Source: Welwitschia mirabilis (Eukaryota > Gnetophyta > Gnetopsida > Welwitschiales). Taken from it: a stretch of DNA of 64,000 nt. The notes below the pieces were generated by a model, which worked only from the letters and a program-made list of their open reading frames with translations, did no database searches and was not told where the DNA came from. Shown here one piece after another: positions 32,601-46,019 of the stretch. The stretch's first letter is position 1; every line of letters begins with the position of its first letter. The position numbers were made by a program, and so were the translations under genes. Location: NCBI GenBank assembly GCA_051453625.1, contig JBOZIK010000001.1, positions 253,783,939 through 253,847,938 of the forward strand, written 5' to 3'.

Positions 32601-35000
32601 AACATGATAGAAGTAATTTTCTTGGAGATTTCCTTTGATGAGGAGGAATTCCTTCATATCATTATCTGAATCCTCTTAGCTGGTTCCTTTGGTAGATGTT
32701 ATGATTTCATTTGATCATCTTTAACTTGACTCATGTGTTTTCTTTATAAAGTTTCCATGATTAGTATTCATACTTGGATATTTTACAGTGATAAGATTGG
32801 ATTTACCCAATCTTAAGACATTTACATGTCTATGAACTTCATGTTGAAGGATGATGTCTTGGTTCTTGTGTTTTTCTCAATGGTGTAAGATCTTTGGTGG
32901 NNNNNNNNNNNNNNNNNNNNNNNNNNNNNNNNNNNNNNNNNNNNNNNNNNNNNNNNNNNNNNNNNNNNNNNNNNNNNNNNNNNNNNNNNNNNNNNNNNNN
33001 NNNNNNNNNNNNNNNNNNNNNNNNNNNNNNNNNNNNNNNNNNNGATCATGATACATTGTATCTGTACTAAAATAAATGGTCACCATAATGTCCTATCACA
33101 CTAGGGTAACTTTTTCTAAAAGAAAGCTTTGGCAGTGTTGGTAGATATAGAAACTCACTTGGGGGGGGCAGTTGACCATTCTTTATGGGTTCTTACTTTT
33201 CTAAATATAGTTGCAATCCCCTCATCATAGAAAGTAGTAATAAAACTTTTTAAGAGGCTATGGAACTAGTGGTGTTTCTAATGCCATTAGAAGCATTGCT
33301 TGTTTTCTAGATTCTCAGTATTCCCACATGATGATTTTACTTTTGAGGATTTGGATGTGTTCTGAGGTATGAGTAGTGAGTTCATTTTTTAGCAACCTTT
33401 GTTCTCATTATTCATTATTTAGAGCTCTTGATCTTTGATGTTATTATAATCATTGCCTCATCAAGTGGAACTTTATGAAATTGATACATCTTATCATGCA
33501 TTTTTACTCAAGTGGCTTTATGATGTCTTTCAAGGGGGTTTGCTAGGTTAGGGTTTAGGGTAGGTATGCTGTATTTTTCATGTTTCTCATTGTTCATCTT
33601 CATTCTGTTTTTTTTTTTTTTTTTTTTTTTTGTTGTTTACTTTGTTATTTCAAAGTCATTTTTGTATTATTTCATCATCATTTGTAGGACCTAATTATTA
33701 AGTAGTTGCCTTGTTCTTATTTTCATTTATACTTATGTTATTTTATCAATAAAAGTTGACTTTATTTTAGTATAAATGATATTCTATTATGCTTAGATGA
33801 AGTTCTTTACTATTTTCATGATGTTTCTTTGAATCTTTTAGAGTTCTACATATTTTCATGATCATTTGTCAGTTCAGACACATTTGTTTAGTTTTCTTTA
33901 CTAGGATTTATCCTTTTTAGTACATTTTCATCATCTTATCTTTCGATTCTTTGGAATTTTTGTCATTCCTTATCCTTATACATCACAGTTCTTCATCATT
34001 CCCTTTTTTTCAGATTTTTTGGTTAATTCTAATACCTTCATATTAATATATAAGCCTAACTTATTTGACTGACATTTTTATTTTTTGGAACTTTTAAAAG
34101 CCCCATCATCCACCCAGTCATCCAAATGATGAGGTGGATAATAGATGAGATTTTTTTAATAGTTGTCCTAGGGCTATTGTCTAGATGACATGACTGGATG
34201 ATAGTGTAATAAAACTGTAGTGTCACCTTCTTTTCTATCATTTTTATTTATTTTTATATCATTTTCATCCATTCTTTTGAGAGATAATCATCATGCTAGG
34301 GCCCACTGACATCTTAGATCTTTCACCCATGAATTAGCATCCCAGATTACTAGATTTGAGTGAATTTGTCAAAATGAGATATGTTTTTCTCTCTCTCATT
34401 ACTTTTTATTTTTTCTCCTATTTTTAGCCTTTTCTTATTTAGTTTTCACATGTATTGATTAGTTTTTCATGCTCTTTCGTTTGGTACTCATGGATCTAGT
34501 GTTTGTTAAGTATTTTGTAAGATATCTGAATTTGTGCGTTTTATGAGTTAGAATTAGGTTTTTATCTTTAAACCTCATTTTCTTAAAATCTCTAAATCAA
34601 AACATAGTGATTTTTATAAGTAAATTGATTAGTATAACAAGCTTTATACTTCTACTAAATTAGATTTTTAATTTGAGCACTTTCATTTTGGATATTTTAT
34701 GGGGCATACCTATTTTATACATTTCAATTTTTCTTACATTTCATGCTTTTTCTTCACATGTTTAGGCAATATGAGATGTATTAATTATCATGAAGGAGGG
34801 TAGCAAAACATATGTTCATGATTTTTACACATAAAAATTGATTTATGGAGTCATTTAGAGATTTATACGACACACATTTTAGTGATTTCCACTTGATCTC
34901 ACATGATATACTTTGTGTTTGTAACTAATTAGGCCATGTACATGATGAGCTAGATAGGAAGAGGCAGAGGCTAAGGCATTAGAGCAGGAGGTAGCCCATT
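32601..35000 (+). mobile_element. 3' non-coding part of the Athila-like element
   Basis: Aligns by eye, reverse-complemented, with 54500-56200: both contain the landmark run GATTGGATTTACCCAATCTT or its worn form, and a C/G-rich GGGGGG stretch (33162-33168; CCCCCC at 55671). It includes a 143-N gap (32901-33043), a long T tract (33607-33630) and a hairpin at 34105-34142. No gene is seen. Confidence 0.6.
34105..34142. repeat. Nested hairpin in the element's 3' region
   Basis: Outer arms ATCATCCACC and GGTGGATAAT pair with one mismatch. Inside, TCATC and GATGA pair around CAAAT. A related dyad (GTCTAGATGAC) follows at about 34179. Confidence 0.7.
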
Positions 35001-36135
35001 AATACCACTTGAGATTAAACGTGTAAAGCCAGTTCATCCTCCACCTTGCCAGGCTTGAACCCATTCTATTTAGATAGCCTTATCTAAGTTGAGAAGAACT
35101 TTGATAATTTTATGGATCAAACATAGTTGGATGTAGATCAAAGATTGTAAGGTATTTAGATCAGGTGAATTTTGGATGGATATGATACACATTTTTCCTC
35201 AGAGACGAGAGAGTTCTATGACATCATGCACATTGAGAGGTGATTTGATACTTATGACTACTTAGTTGATATGATTATAACTATGATTTGAAACCATGAT
35301 ATATCTATTTTTCTAAACCACATCAATACAGTAACTGAGTTAGGTGACATTGGGAGCACACACATTTACTCAGCTAGTAGTATAGAGGAGCATAGTTTAT
35401 TCTAGCTAACCTTACTAATGATAGGCAGGGATTTTTGGTAATACATTTCCCAATTGCCTATCAGATTCTTCATAGAGGGTTAATCCATAACATCAACCCT
35501 TCCTTCCATGACAGTCATGCCATGGTAGTTCATTTGTAGATGTTGGTAATATTTAGTCAAAGAAAGTAGATGGACTTATCAAAATTCATTTGGAGAAGAA
35601 TCAGGATTATGATTAAGGCTCATTACATTTAGACTCTATGATATCCATGCCTCCTCTCAGCTATATTTAAACACTTTAGTATACTTAAGCTTATGAGTGA
35701 GCAGAGACTCACACACCTATAAACTTTAGCTTGTTACCTATAGGACATGGACATTCAGATTGCAAGAGAGGTAGAGAGACCTTAGGTATAGAAACTTGTG
35801 GTTGGTGTAATTATTGAGTAGATATAGGCACTCTTAATAGACACTACACAGGGCCTTAGGGAGGCTATGGATCAAGGCTTCACTGAGCTATAATAGAGGA
35901 TATCGATAGTTGAGATGAGAGTTTAACATACCAACAAGCGACTGACTAATATATGTCATCACATATTATGCATTGAGCATGATGTGACAGTGGACATCCC
36001 ATAGGCAGTTAGAGCACAAGGAGCTAAGACTACTTATTCCATCATGACAGCTCTTGATTATCATTTTCCTATAGATCCTGAGCATTCTTCATCTTCTCCA
36101 CTTGCACCTGAGCCTGTTACACGTTAGAAATTTAT
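35000..36135 (+). pseudogene. Degenerate extra ORF downstream of pol (Athila-type additional protein)
   Basis: No open frame survives, but phrases from successive frames resemble the 'putative plant transposon protein' family found with Athila-like elements: E-T-R-E-F-Y-D near 35203, then R-I-L-H-R-G-L-I-H-N-like sequence near 35460-35500 (family pattern: leucine-rich, then hydrophobic-N-I-L-P), and a Ser/Pro-rich tail (about 36050-36130, H-S-S-S-S-P-L-A-P). Position after integrase fits the extra ORF of this lineage. The call is from pattern and position only. Confidence 0.45.
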
Positions 36136-36649
36136 TTTGACACAACAATGGAAGCGATTTATTATATTGTATTATGTACCTTTTCTTCGTAGATTGTATT
36201 AAAAACTATGTTGTTATAAACATGTTATTTATTGAGTAACATGTCCATTTTTATTTTTGAGATATTATGTACATCAGTTATGTATTTTTGACATTTCATC
36301 ACGATGATTTTTTATGTTACACATGATTATTTTTTATAATATGCTATACATTTAACTGGGGAGTTGTTACTATTATTATGTTTTAATGTTTATCTATCTA
36401 ATTTTTTTTTCCAGAGGCTTCTGTTTTCCAAGAACAAATTTTAAACTTATTGTTCCTTCAATCATCTAGATGACCACTAAAATGACAATATGACCGCTTA
36501 CTCTATCCAAGTGAAACATTTAATTATTTATTTTTGACATTTCTATTCTACATTTTGAGATTTTTAAGATTATTTCTTAATTTATTTTATAGTTTTCTAG
36601 TTGATTTATCTTAAGTTAATTTGACCCATAATTATTATTGTTCATTTAG
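36136..36649 (+). other. AT-rich spacer before the R1 repeat
   Basis: No coding motif. Contains another CATCTAGATGACC dyad at about 36466. Probably the last internal part of the Athila-like element. Confidence 0.5.
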
Positions 36650-37930
36650 TTTTGTCAGGGACTGACAAGACTAGCTGCAAGGCTATGCTGCACTACCAAA
36701 TTATATGTATTTGATAGGGCATTTTGAGTAGTTTTATAGAACATTAGATAGGTTTATGCCGAGTTTTGACGATAATGAAAAGCTAAGATAAAAATCATGA
36801 AAACATGTAATCTTCATCACATTTGATGGCATTTAAGAAAATTACAATACCTCTTATCTTAAGTAGAAATCCTATAATCAAAGAGGCTAATCTGACATAT
36901 GAAACATTTTTATAAAGCCATCATTCACCTTATCATCTAAATGATCACACAAATAATAAAAGAACTTATGCTGAATGGAATGCTTACTGGACTAATTTGG
37001 AAGCTGATGTGAATCTTGTATGATATAGCATTATCTTCTGTGATATCCAAATGACTAGTAGGATGATACTTAAATATAATGCTTTACCAAATTTCATCAA
37101 ACTTTCTCCATGTATCATATGTCTTCTTGTGTGGTCATTAGCATTTTATCGCATTTGTTTATGTTTAAGGTTTTTAGAGTTTTTGTTTGTAATAAATCCC
37201 TCCTTTGTCGTTAACCTTAACTTGATCTTCTTTGGCACTAGAAAATTTTCATGATAGGGGATGAATAAGTAGGAGATCCATCCTTGTAGTTGCAGAGAGG
37301 CATCTTCCTTAATGTTGGGTTGTGGATCTTTCCTTGAGGTGATGGTGCTTTGTAACATAGATGCTAGTTCGAATATAATCAAAACTCTATTTTTCTTTTT
37401 ATATATTTTGTTATGTACATCTCCCTTATGGTTGATATTTCTTATGATTTCATGACAGCTTCATTAGTGATATAGATCATGATGGAAACCTTTATTAAGG
37501 TTGATATTAATAGTTTAGGTGCATTGAATTTCATTTTTTAGATTAACTTTGCCTTATTTTCACATTCTATTTAATACACCTGATATGTTAGATTGGTCTT
37601 AATCGGGTGACGACTTGTGTTGATTGATCAAGGTTATATAGGGTCAATCTCAATTAGGTTAATTTGGTAATTGAATAGATGTTGCATTTATATTAGTTTA
37701 CATCTCATTTTTATAGTGTGTTTATTTGTGTTATTTACTTTACTTTGTTATTTTGTTCTACTTAAATAGTACATGAGTATTTCATTTAAAATCAATTCTC
37801 TTTCTTTTCATTTGTGCCTTCGATGAAATTATGACATTTGAGTTTAACTCTATCTATATTATTGTGTTATGTTTATGCATATATTTGTGATTGATAGGAT
37901 TTGACTAAGGATGTAACGTTGCATAAATAC
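36650..37930 (+). repeat. Repeat R1 copy 4 (probable 3' LTR of the Athila-like element)
   Basis: Matches copies 1-3 in reverse complement along its length: GTCAGGGACTGACAAG (36655) against the GTTAGGGACTTACAAG form of copy 2, ATGTTGGGTTGTGGATC with CCTTGAGGTG (37313-37340), and GGTTGATATTAATAG (37500). It ends with TTATGACATTTGAGTTTAAC (about 37828) and ACTAAGGATGTAACG (about 37903). Its place just after the element's 3' region, in the same orientation, supports a 3' LTR. Exact ends cannot be set by eye. Confidence 0.6.
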
Positions 37931-40900
37931 ACACCACAATAGTTACTAGCATTGGTAGTAAAAATATCACTACATACCATTACTTTTATTATGCATGTTC
38001 TATGTGTTGTGTGAAAGTCAACAACCACCTAACATAATCACAAAGGATAAAGGTAGAAATAGAAACATATATTAGTATCATAATGAATCTACTCACAATA
38101 AGTATTACTAGATATCTACTTATATTATCACGTCAATTGGTCATATTCTATGTACCATGTTTGAGTGTGTCCCTACTACCACAATAATAAAATTAATAAT
38201 GAACATAGATTTATGATGATATTTCAACTATGCATAGGGTAAGGCCTCTCATGCAATATTATTAAAAAAACACAATAATAAAATTGGAAGAACACCCAAA
38301 ATGTATATTAATGAGATAAAAAATATTACTTGAAAGTTTCCTACAGTTAGTATTTATATGTTATGGTCATTATGTAAATAAATGAAAGAAACCAAGTCAA
38401 CTATAGAAAAGGGGGAAAAAACCTCAACTTGATTTCAAATAAATCATGATTTTCTAAGTGCTTTTATTTTTTTAGAAAGTGAATCTCTAGATCCTAACTA
38501 TCAAAAAGTACATAAACAACATGTAGCCCATTGTAAAGGTAATATAGGGGTTTTATATCATCTTTCATTATGAAATCTCTACCATCTACTTACAAGCACT
38601 TAACATTAAATAATTATATTTGATAAATTTTAAAAATAATATCATCTTGTAATGGCAGTAACTTGGGAATAAATAAATTTAAAAATAACAATTATTCTAA
38701 CCTTTCATTAGTAACAAATGTTTTATATAATATATTATTTATAATAAATATTATTCTTCATAATATAATAAGGCTACTTAGTAAATAAGTATTATTTAAA
38801 GATATGTTTATGAGAAACCCATGTATAAACTCTTGTTTATTTATTCAACATCTTAAGGATTTCTCTTCTTGTTATTCATATTGGTGGAGATGAAGGGATA
38901 TTTATAGGCTTTCTAAACTAGAGATATTTTAGGCGTTGAAGTTTATACTATTAGTAAATGTTTAAAAATATTATATTTTATGGAAAAATATTACTTATAT
39001 CCATTATATTCTCTCGTAGAATTTTTAAATATGAAAATTTATTATATGAAAGTTTAAAGATGTTGAAAAGTTGGGGGAAAAATCATTAGCATAATTGTTT
39101 TATTGTGCCTTCCTTTCTTACATAATGGTTTTTTACCTTCTGTTTACTCATCTTTCTTCAAAGCTACATTATCTTTTTTATATCATATTACTTTGATCTC
39201 TTTTCGTATTCCTTTTACATTAGATTTTTGTCAAATATTCTAATATTACTCATGTGTATATATATAGGCTTACTGAATCTATTTAATTTGTATTCCTTAT
39301 TGATAACAGAAAGGTAATTTTGTAGTACAAAAATTCCCAGTGGCACTTGGGCTTATGGAATATATTTTGTTTGTATTCCTCGCTGCTATCTAGGTTTGAA
39401 CTTTGGACCTCTGGGTCCATGTGTCTGTGATCGTACCACTTTGGTGAGTATTCATTGATCATGTACATATTATTTTTAACATCATATATTAACCACTTAA
39501 TTATGAGTAATTTTCACTTATACATTAATTACTTGCTTACTAATTATATCCCTTACTCAAGACATAATTAACCATTCACTAATCATTTTCACTCATTAGG
39601 GTTATATCCTTATATATTTATTTCTTTCTCAATTTTTCTTACTCTTTTTCCAATTATGTTTTATTTATTTATTAATTTTGTATTAGTTATTAAACAAATA
39701 TTGAATAACTCTATTTATATGTTTATAATCTTAATTATTTTTAATTTAAATCATAATTGACACTTCTCAAGAAGTCATACATCATAGTTCAATTCTAGTC
39801 CAAATGTGTTTAACTATAGTGTTCTTTATTTTTTTAAAAAAATCCTATTAATAAACTTGGTATAATAACTTTAATTATTAAAAATTACAATATTATCATA
39901 TTATGCAAAAAAGGTTCACATTTATAAATAATAAAACTCATGCTATTATTACATTGTGAAAAAAGAAAAAGCTTCATACATTGTCATAAATATTATGAGT
40001 TAATTTTCTATTATTGAACTAAATTTATTTTCATAAAAATAGGGTGTTACATATGCATAAGTTAATTTTTCTTTCTTTCTTTCTCTCTTATTTTTATATA
40101 TCATGAAACATTTATTTAGATCCATGTAATCTCTTTAAATTATAATATCATAACTCTTATTTTTTTAACTGATAAGTTAAAACATCATACCCTCCATTTT
40201 TATTGTTGTCATTTTAGTAACACCTTATTTTCACATTTTCATTTCTCATATACCTCTTATACTAGCGTAAAAAATATAGTTTAAGGCTTATTAAAGTATA
40301 TATAGCTAGATTACCCATAGAAGTACCACACAACACAAAAAAGAGATAAGGATAATTAGCTTGGTGATATGTTCTAGTTTTATTGTAATGGGCTATTTTA
40401 TTATCTTTGATGCTATAATGTTACGCTTAGGCATGTTCAAAAATAAGAACCCTAATAAGAGTAAAATTGTATAGGAGAAATTAACATTCATGACAGAATG
40501 AATAAAAAGATAATTCAAGTAAGTCTTTTATGAGAATACTTAGCTAGCTTTATCATGGAGGTGATCATGGGAAGTAAGCACATAATATCAATAACTAGTA
40601 AAAATAAGCTATAAAACTAAGTTTGTGGAATAAATATGAGATTATAAGTAGATTTAATATATGCTTTAATTTGATTCAAAAGGAATTTACTAGAATAATT
40701 TTATAGATAATGATAAAGAATTGAAGGATCTAATGCTTATGAGATTACTTTTACAAAATAAATTCATAATTAATTCAAATGTGAAAATAACTAAGAATCA
40801 ATATGCCATATCTATATAAGTGAGTGATATCCAACTCTCATGAACTAATTAACCATCACGGTATTTATAGTTGATACTAGATGTAAATGTTGAGATGATT

Positions 40901-42341
40901 ACTTCTTCCTCTTGACTTTTCTTATAATTTGCAAACTTTAAAAGATGTTCCCTCATCATTAAGGCATAACTAGTAGTTTTAAAGAATAAAATAGGACATC
41001 CTAATATAGTATAGTTGAACCAAATTATTGTTATTTCCTAGGAACCATAGAAGTATTACATGACTTACAAAGGATAACTTGTGGGTAAAAAGGGTTTAAA
41101 AGAAGATTAAGGATTAGGATATTAGAAATTCTTCTTCTATAAATTAGGAATGATCATTTATAAGATAATCTATCAAGCAATCCTCAGTTAAATTACATAC
41201 AAAATAAATTCATAGATAAGTGATAAATTATTCATTATGGATTCTAAATATTATGAAAGTAATTACTTTATAAATGTTACATATTACAAGGAAACATAGG
41301 AAATATTAGGATAGCATAAAACATATCATAAATAGTAATACACCAATCATCTAAACCCTAGAAATACTTTAAAGGAACAAATCTAAATGGTAAATAAGAA
41401 AAAACATTAAATATGTACTATTGCATAACTAGTAATCATAATTGTATCAATGACAAAAGAAAATACAAATTTAATAATAGGTTAAAGTGCATTCACTTAT
41501 GATGTAAAAACTATAACAAATATCAATTTAGTGCAAAATAAGTATTAAGGCTTGGCAACATGAATGCCTTAAGAATTAGTTATTCCATAATACCTAGGAA
41601 GGAAGAAAAAAGGCTTAAAATCTCTTAATGAGATAAGCCCTCATCATCATATTTGGAATTTGGCTCTAGAATGACATGTTTCTAATGGAATGATGAAGTG
41701 ATCAATAGATAGATCGAACAAAGAATAGATGAAGATGATTAATCTTAAGGTAGGTTTTTATGATTGTGAATTACGTTGGTATGTATATGATACATTCATG
41801 TTAATAATAAATAGACATTAAAGAATCTTCATGTTCATAGGATTTAGATGTGTAATTCTTTAATGTTCTTAATATCTAGTTTATTTTTTGACTATTAAAC
41901 TAGCTTTATCTTTATTCTATAAGGTCAATTTTATAATATATCTACTATTTAGCAATCCATTCTTTTAGAAGTCATTTGTTCTAAAATTTTAACAACACTA
42001 GTGGTTTTAATGGTGATGTTAGTTCTATTTAGCTATTCAGCTACTATGATAGGTGGGTAGCTTAAAATGATTAATATTTTAAGTATTAGTCCTTTTTAAT
42101 AAAATTTCAAAAATTATAATGATAAAACTTAGCTAATAACATCTCAATAATAAACATGATATTATATCCTTAAAATATACTATTTACTAAAGTTTAAGAG
42201 GCTAAATATGTGAAAATTTAAGTTTAAATAATAACATCTAAATGATTATTCTTTAATATTTAAATATTTAAATAAGTTATGAAGATTTTAATTTTATATT
42301 ATATAAGATTAATTACAATAAATGATGTGTGTATATATGTA

Positions 42342-42342
<1 letters not shown>
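37931..42342. other. AT-rich intergenic DNA; one SINE candidate, otherwise nothing recognised
   Basis: No coding motif on either strand over about 4.4 kb. Includes a short TTTC run at 40069-40085. The only distinct structure is the tRNA-like segment at 39270-39460, listed separately. Confidence 0.5.
39270..39460 (-). mobile_element. Possible tRNA-derived SINE
   Basis: On the minus strand, AGTGGTACGATCAC (about 39428-39441) aligns with the D-arm/A-box part of a tRNA. GAGGTCC then AGTTCAAACCT (about 39391-39410) aligns with the variable loop and B box (GTTCAAACC). The spacing between them is close to that of a tRNA. The head is followed by an unrelated tail of about 120 bases. No acceptor stem pairs, so it is not a working tRNA. 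No clear target duplication was seen. Confidence 0.4.

Positions 42343-42407
<65 letters not shown>
42343..42407. repeat. (AC)23 microsatellite followed by 19 A
   Basis: A perfect AC run (42343-42388) passes directly into an A tract (42389-42407). Frames crossing it (Thr-His repeats) are not genes. Confidence 0.95.
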
Positions 42408-42516
42408 TCATATATAAAGAAAGTTTTGTTAAAGAGGATATATGTACATCTCTTCTTAAGGACTAATGTATATTTATTTTAATAATAAAATATATATGTA
42501 TATATGTATGTGAATA

Positions 42517-42623
42517 CACACATACATACACACACTCACACACACACACACACAAAAATGAAAATGATCAAAAGTTAAATGGTTTAGTATCCCTCATTTA
42601 AAAAATAGACCACTAGACTTGAA
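42517..42623. repeat. Left copy of a 107-bp near-identical block flanking a gap
   Basis: Equal in length to 43485-43591 with three mismatches by eye. It starts in a CA-rich microsatellite and ends at ACTAGACTTGAA, where the N run begins. Confidence 0.9.
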
Positions 42624-43445
42624 NNNNNNNNNNNNNNNNNNNNNNNNNNNNNNNNNNNNNNNNNNNNNNNNNNNNNNNNNNNNNNNNNNNNNNNNNNNNN
42701 NNNNNNNNNNNNNNNNNNNNNNNNNNNNNNNNNNNNNNNNNNNNNNNNNNNNNNNNNNNNNNNNNNNNNNNNNNNNNNNNNNNNNNNNNNNNNNNNNNNN
42801 NNNNNNNNNNNNNNNNNNNNNNNNNNNNNNNNNNNNNNNNNNNNNNNNNNNNNNNNNNNNNNNNNNNNNNNNNNNNNNNNNNNNNNNNNNNNNNNNNNNN
42901 NNNNNNNNNNNNNNNNNNNNNNNNNNNNNNNNNNNNNNNNNNNNNNNNNNNNNNNNNNNNNNNNNNNNNNNNNNNNNNNNNNNNNNNNNNNNNNNNNNNN
43001 NNNNNNNNNNNNNNNNNNNNNNNNNNNNNNNNNNNNNNNNNNNNNNNNNNNNNNNNNNNNNNNNNNNNNNNNNNNNNNNNNNNNNNNNNNNNNNNNNNNN
43101 NNNNNNNNNNNNNNNNNNNNNNNNNNNNNNNNNNNNNNNNNNNNNNNNNNNNNNNNNNNNNNNNNNNNNNNNNNNNNNNNNNNNNNNNNNNNNNNNNNNN
43201 NNNNNNNNNNNNNNNNNNNNNNNNNNNNNNNNNNNNNNNNNNNNNNNNNNNNNNNNNNNNNNNNNNNNNNNNNNNNNNNNNNNNNNNNNNNNNNNNNNNN
43301 NNNNNNNNNNNNNNNNNNNNNNNNNNNNNNNNNNNNNNNNNNNNNNNNNNNNNNNNNNNNNNNNNNNNNNNNNNNNNNNNNNNNNNNNNNNNNNNNNNNN
43401 NNNNNNNNNNNNNNNNNNNNNNNNNNNNNNNNNNNNNNNNNNNNN
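42624..43445. other. Assembly gap (822 N)
   Basis: Lies between two near-identical 107-bp flanks. The four long frames reported across it consist of N and CA-repeat codons and are artefacts. Confidence 0.95.
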
Positions 43446-43484
43446 ATGCGTGCGCATACACACACACACACACACACGCGCATG

Positions 43485-43591
43485 CACACATACATACACA
43501 CACTCACACACACACACACACAAAAATGAAAATGATCAAAAGTTAAAGGGTTTAGTATCCCTCATTTAAAAAAGAGTCCACTAGACTTGAA
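43485..43591. repeat. Right copy of the 107-bp block flanking the gap
   Basis: Second copy, in direct orientation, preceded by a (CA)n tract with CGCG interruptions (43454-43484). Confidence 0.9.
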
Positions 43592-46019
43592 ACAAAAATA
43601 GTGATGTAGAAGCATAAGAAATGAAACAGAAGGGGGATAAACCCTCAAAAAAAGGGATAAAAAAATACTATACCTATGTATTGGTAATGGAAATGAAGGA
43701 AAAAAAGAAACAAGATTTGGTTTTGAATAGGAATAAAACTAGATTGAAAGAGTTAAATCCATATCCCATATTGCCTGTTGAGTATTTTTATATTTATGAA
43801 GTGATATATAGCTATGTGATTTCTTTTTCTAGGGATGTCCTTAGGATTATTAATGATAATGTGTTTTCCAAGGATTCTTACACATACCATTGATTCTTAT
43901 CAAGATACCATAGTGAAACTAGATTTCTCTGAGCTTTAATAATTTGATCATGTAATGAACTTAATTGTAAACCTAGTGCATTAACCTCTATCTTATCATA
44001 TTTCAATCCTGAATTGGTTTTCTCTTTTTCTTTACTATCGTTACAGCTAGATTCTGGGCCTTGTTAGGATTCTTCTTCAAGTAGTGAATAGTTCCTTAGC
44101 TAGTTGAAGTTCTTAAGTTAACTTTGTATTATATTCTTTTCCTTAGTAAAAGATTATCCTTGATTTCCTTACTTAATTTATATATTTTTGATTTAATAGA
44201 ATTCTAACGATCTTGAGGCAATCGATTACTTAATGAAAAATTATATTGAAATTAAGTTCTAACTTCTATACTTTCTTTTTATCATAGATAATAATAATTA
44301 ATTTAGGCTTTATTAGTTTATCCTTATATACTGATCTAGATTCTATAATTATTCAAAAATTAATGTTAGGCTATTTACCTTCTCTCATTCTTTTACTTAT
44401 TTGACATACTAATTTGGCTAGAAAGATACTCTTCTAGTTAATGACTTATTATCTCGTTCTCTTTATGGTCTTATATACTAGTTCCTTTTATACTATGATT
44501 GTATCATCAGTTACTCTTATTGTTTCTTTGAAAGAATCTTAGAGGTCCTCTCTATTCAGCTAGGATGCACACTTTTTTTTCTTAATGACTACTTTCCACG
44601 TTGACTTTTTTGACTCCTTCTTTTTCTTAGCTTATTTTCCTTGCAGGAAATATAGTAATTTCTTGATAAGATCAAATTTATTTATTAAATTTTTACTCAA
44701 AGATTTTCTATTAAGAAATAGGGTAAATTAATTCTCTATTTTGCCTTTAGGATCAAGAAAAAATTGAAATGTATACCATGCAATTTTGAGTAATTTTTAC
44801 CTTGAATCATGTAATAATTTATTAATTTCATCATAGAGTCCTTTAGAAGTTGAAGATCTACTTTCCTAATATAATCATTGCTTATGCAAGACATCTTATA
44901 CTTAAAAAAATCTATCCATGTCATTATTTCCAATAAATGTTGGAAGGATGAGTTCTACCTCGTCTTTAAGTTTTAGATCTTGAGAAGTAAGATGAATGAA
45001 GATTTCATGTATTCTTTTATTACACATGATTTCTTTCATTTTTGATGAACCCATTATGAATAAATTGTTCCTCCCCTTTAACCTCTAAAAGTGATTCCTA
45101 GCCAATGGTAATGATGTGTCTCCATATCCCATACTATTATAAAACTTTTTAGTGTTTTTTGGTTCAAGATGGAGTTTCTTTTTCCTTGTTCTCAACACTA
45201 ATATTTTAATAATATTTTTTCAAATGTTGAAAAGAAATTTTATTAGGCTATTCTAAATACCTATAAAGGTCACTTGATTATATGCTAGCTATAAGAACTA
45301 GAGAAGAATCTTATAAAATTTCCCTATAGTGTTTAAAACCCTATTCTAGGTCATAACTACATCAAGGTTCTATTATATTAAAACTAGGAAGAGGCACTCC
45401 TAGAAAAGGTGTCTAACTAACTTAGGCTACTCACAAGCTCAATACCCTTTGATAAGCTCTAAAACCCTCTTCTTCAAGTTAATCATGGCCAAAAAATTTT
45501 CATGAATTATTGACCATTTTAGAACTTTTCGACTATTTATCATACATTTCTTTTAGTTGTTATTTATTGGTTATTAATCTTATATAATTTAATTTAAATA
45601 ATTTTTACAATGATTTTCTTACCATTTAAAATTCTTTGTCTTCCTCCACTTTGGGATTAACTTCTTCTTCTTTAGGTACTCTTCCAATGTTTTTATAGCC
45701 TAGTCTACTAGGATTTGTCCATAATGGAGAACATCCCTTTACTCTAGTAATTTTTGACTTTAAATCTAAATTTTTTATAAAGCTAGTTCTTTAATAAATT
45801 TAGCTTGTTAATATCACTAGGGCATTGATTTATTAAAATTTAAGAACTCAAAAAGGGGATGTAACCTCTTTTAACTAGCCATGAAGTTAAAGTTTCCAAT
45901 TTTATTCTTCCTGAGCATAAGGTTAGCTAGAAGGGAGAATATTTCAATGGCTTTCCAACCTTTGTATTTTTCCTTTAACATTTTATTATAAGGGGAGAAT
46001 CCCTCCACCTCTATTTTAT
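43592..46019. other. Unresolved repeat-like DNA
   Basis: A 90-codon plus-strand frame (43621-43893, Lys-rich start) and a 65-codon minus-strand frame (44736-44933) are open but carry no motif I can name. Minus-strand readings on both sides of the second frame suggest a worn protein-coding repeat, and the region lies directly downstream, on that strand, of R1 copy 2. It could be internal sequence of that repeat's parent element. No function is assigned. Confidence 0.35.

Noticed and set aside
33545-33562. TTAGGGTTTAGGG telomere-like sequence
   Set aside because: Fewer than three units; chance level in T/G-rich DNA.
42584-43569. Four open frames of about 300 codons
   Set aside because: They span the 822-N gap and CA microsatellites; no coding evidence.
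43621-43893. 90-codon ORF, Lys-rich N-terminus
   Set aside because: Longest N-free frame outside repeats, but no motif, no neighbours and surrounded by worn repeat DNA. Kept only as part of an unresolved region.
44736-44933. Minus-strand 65-codon ORF considered as an endogenous pararetrovirus fragment
   Set aside because: No protease, RT or movement-protein motif could be recognised, so there is no support.
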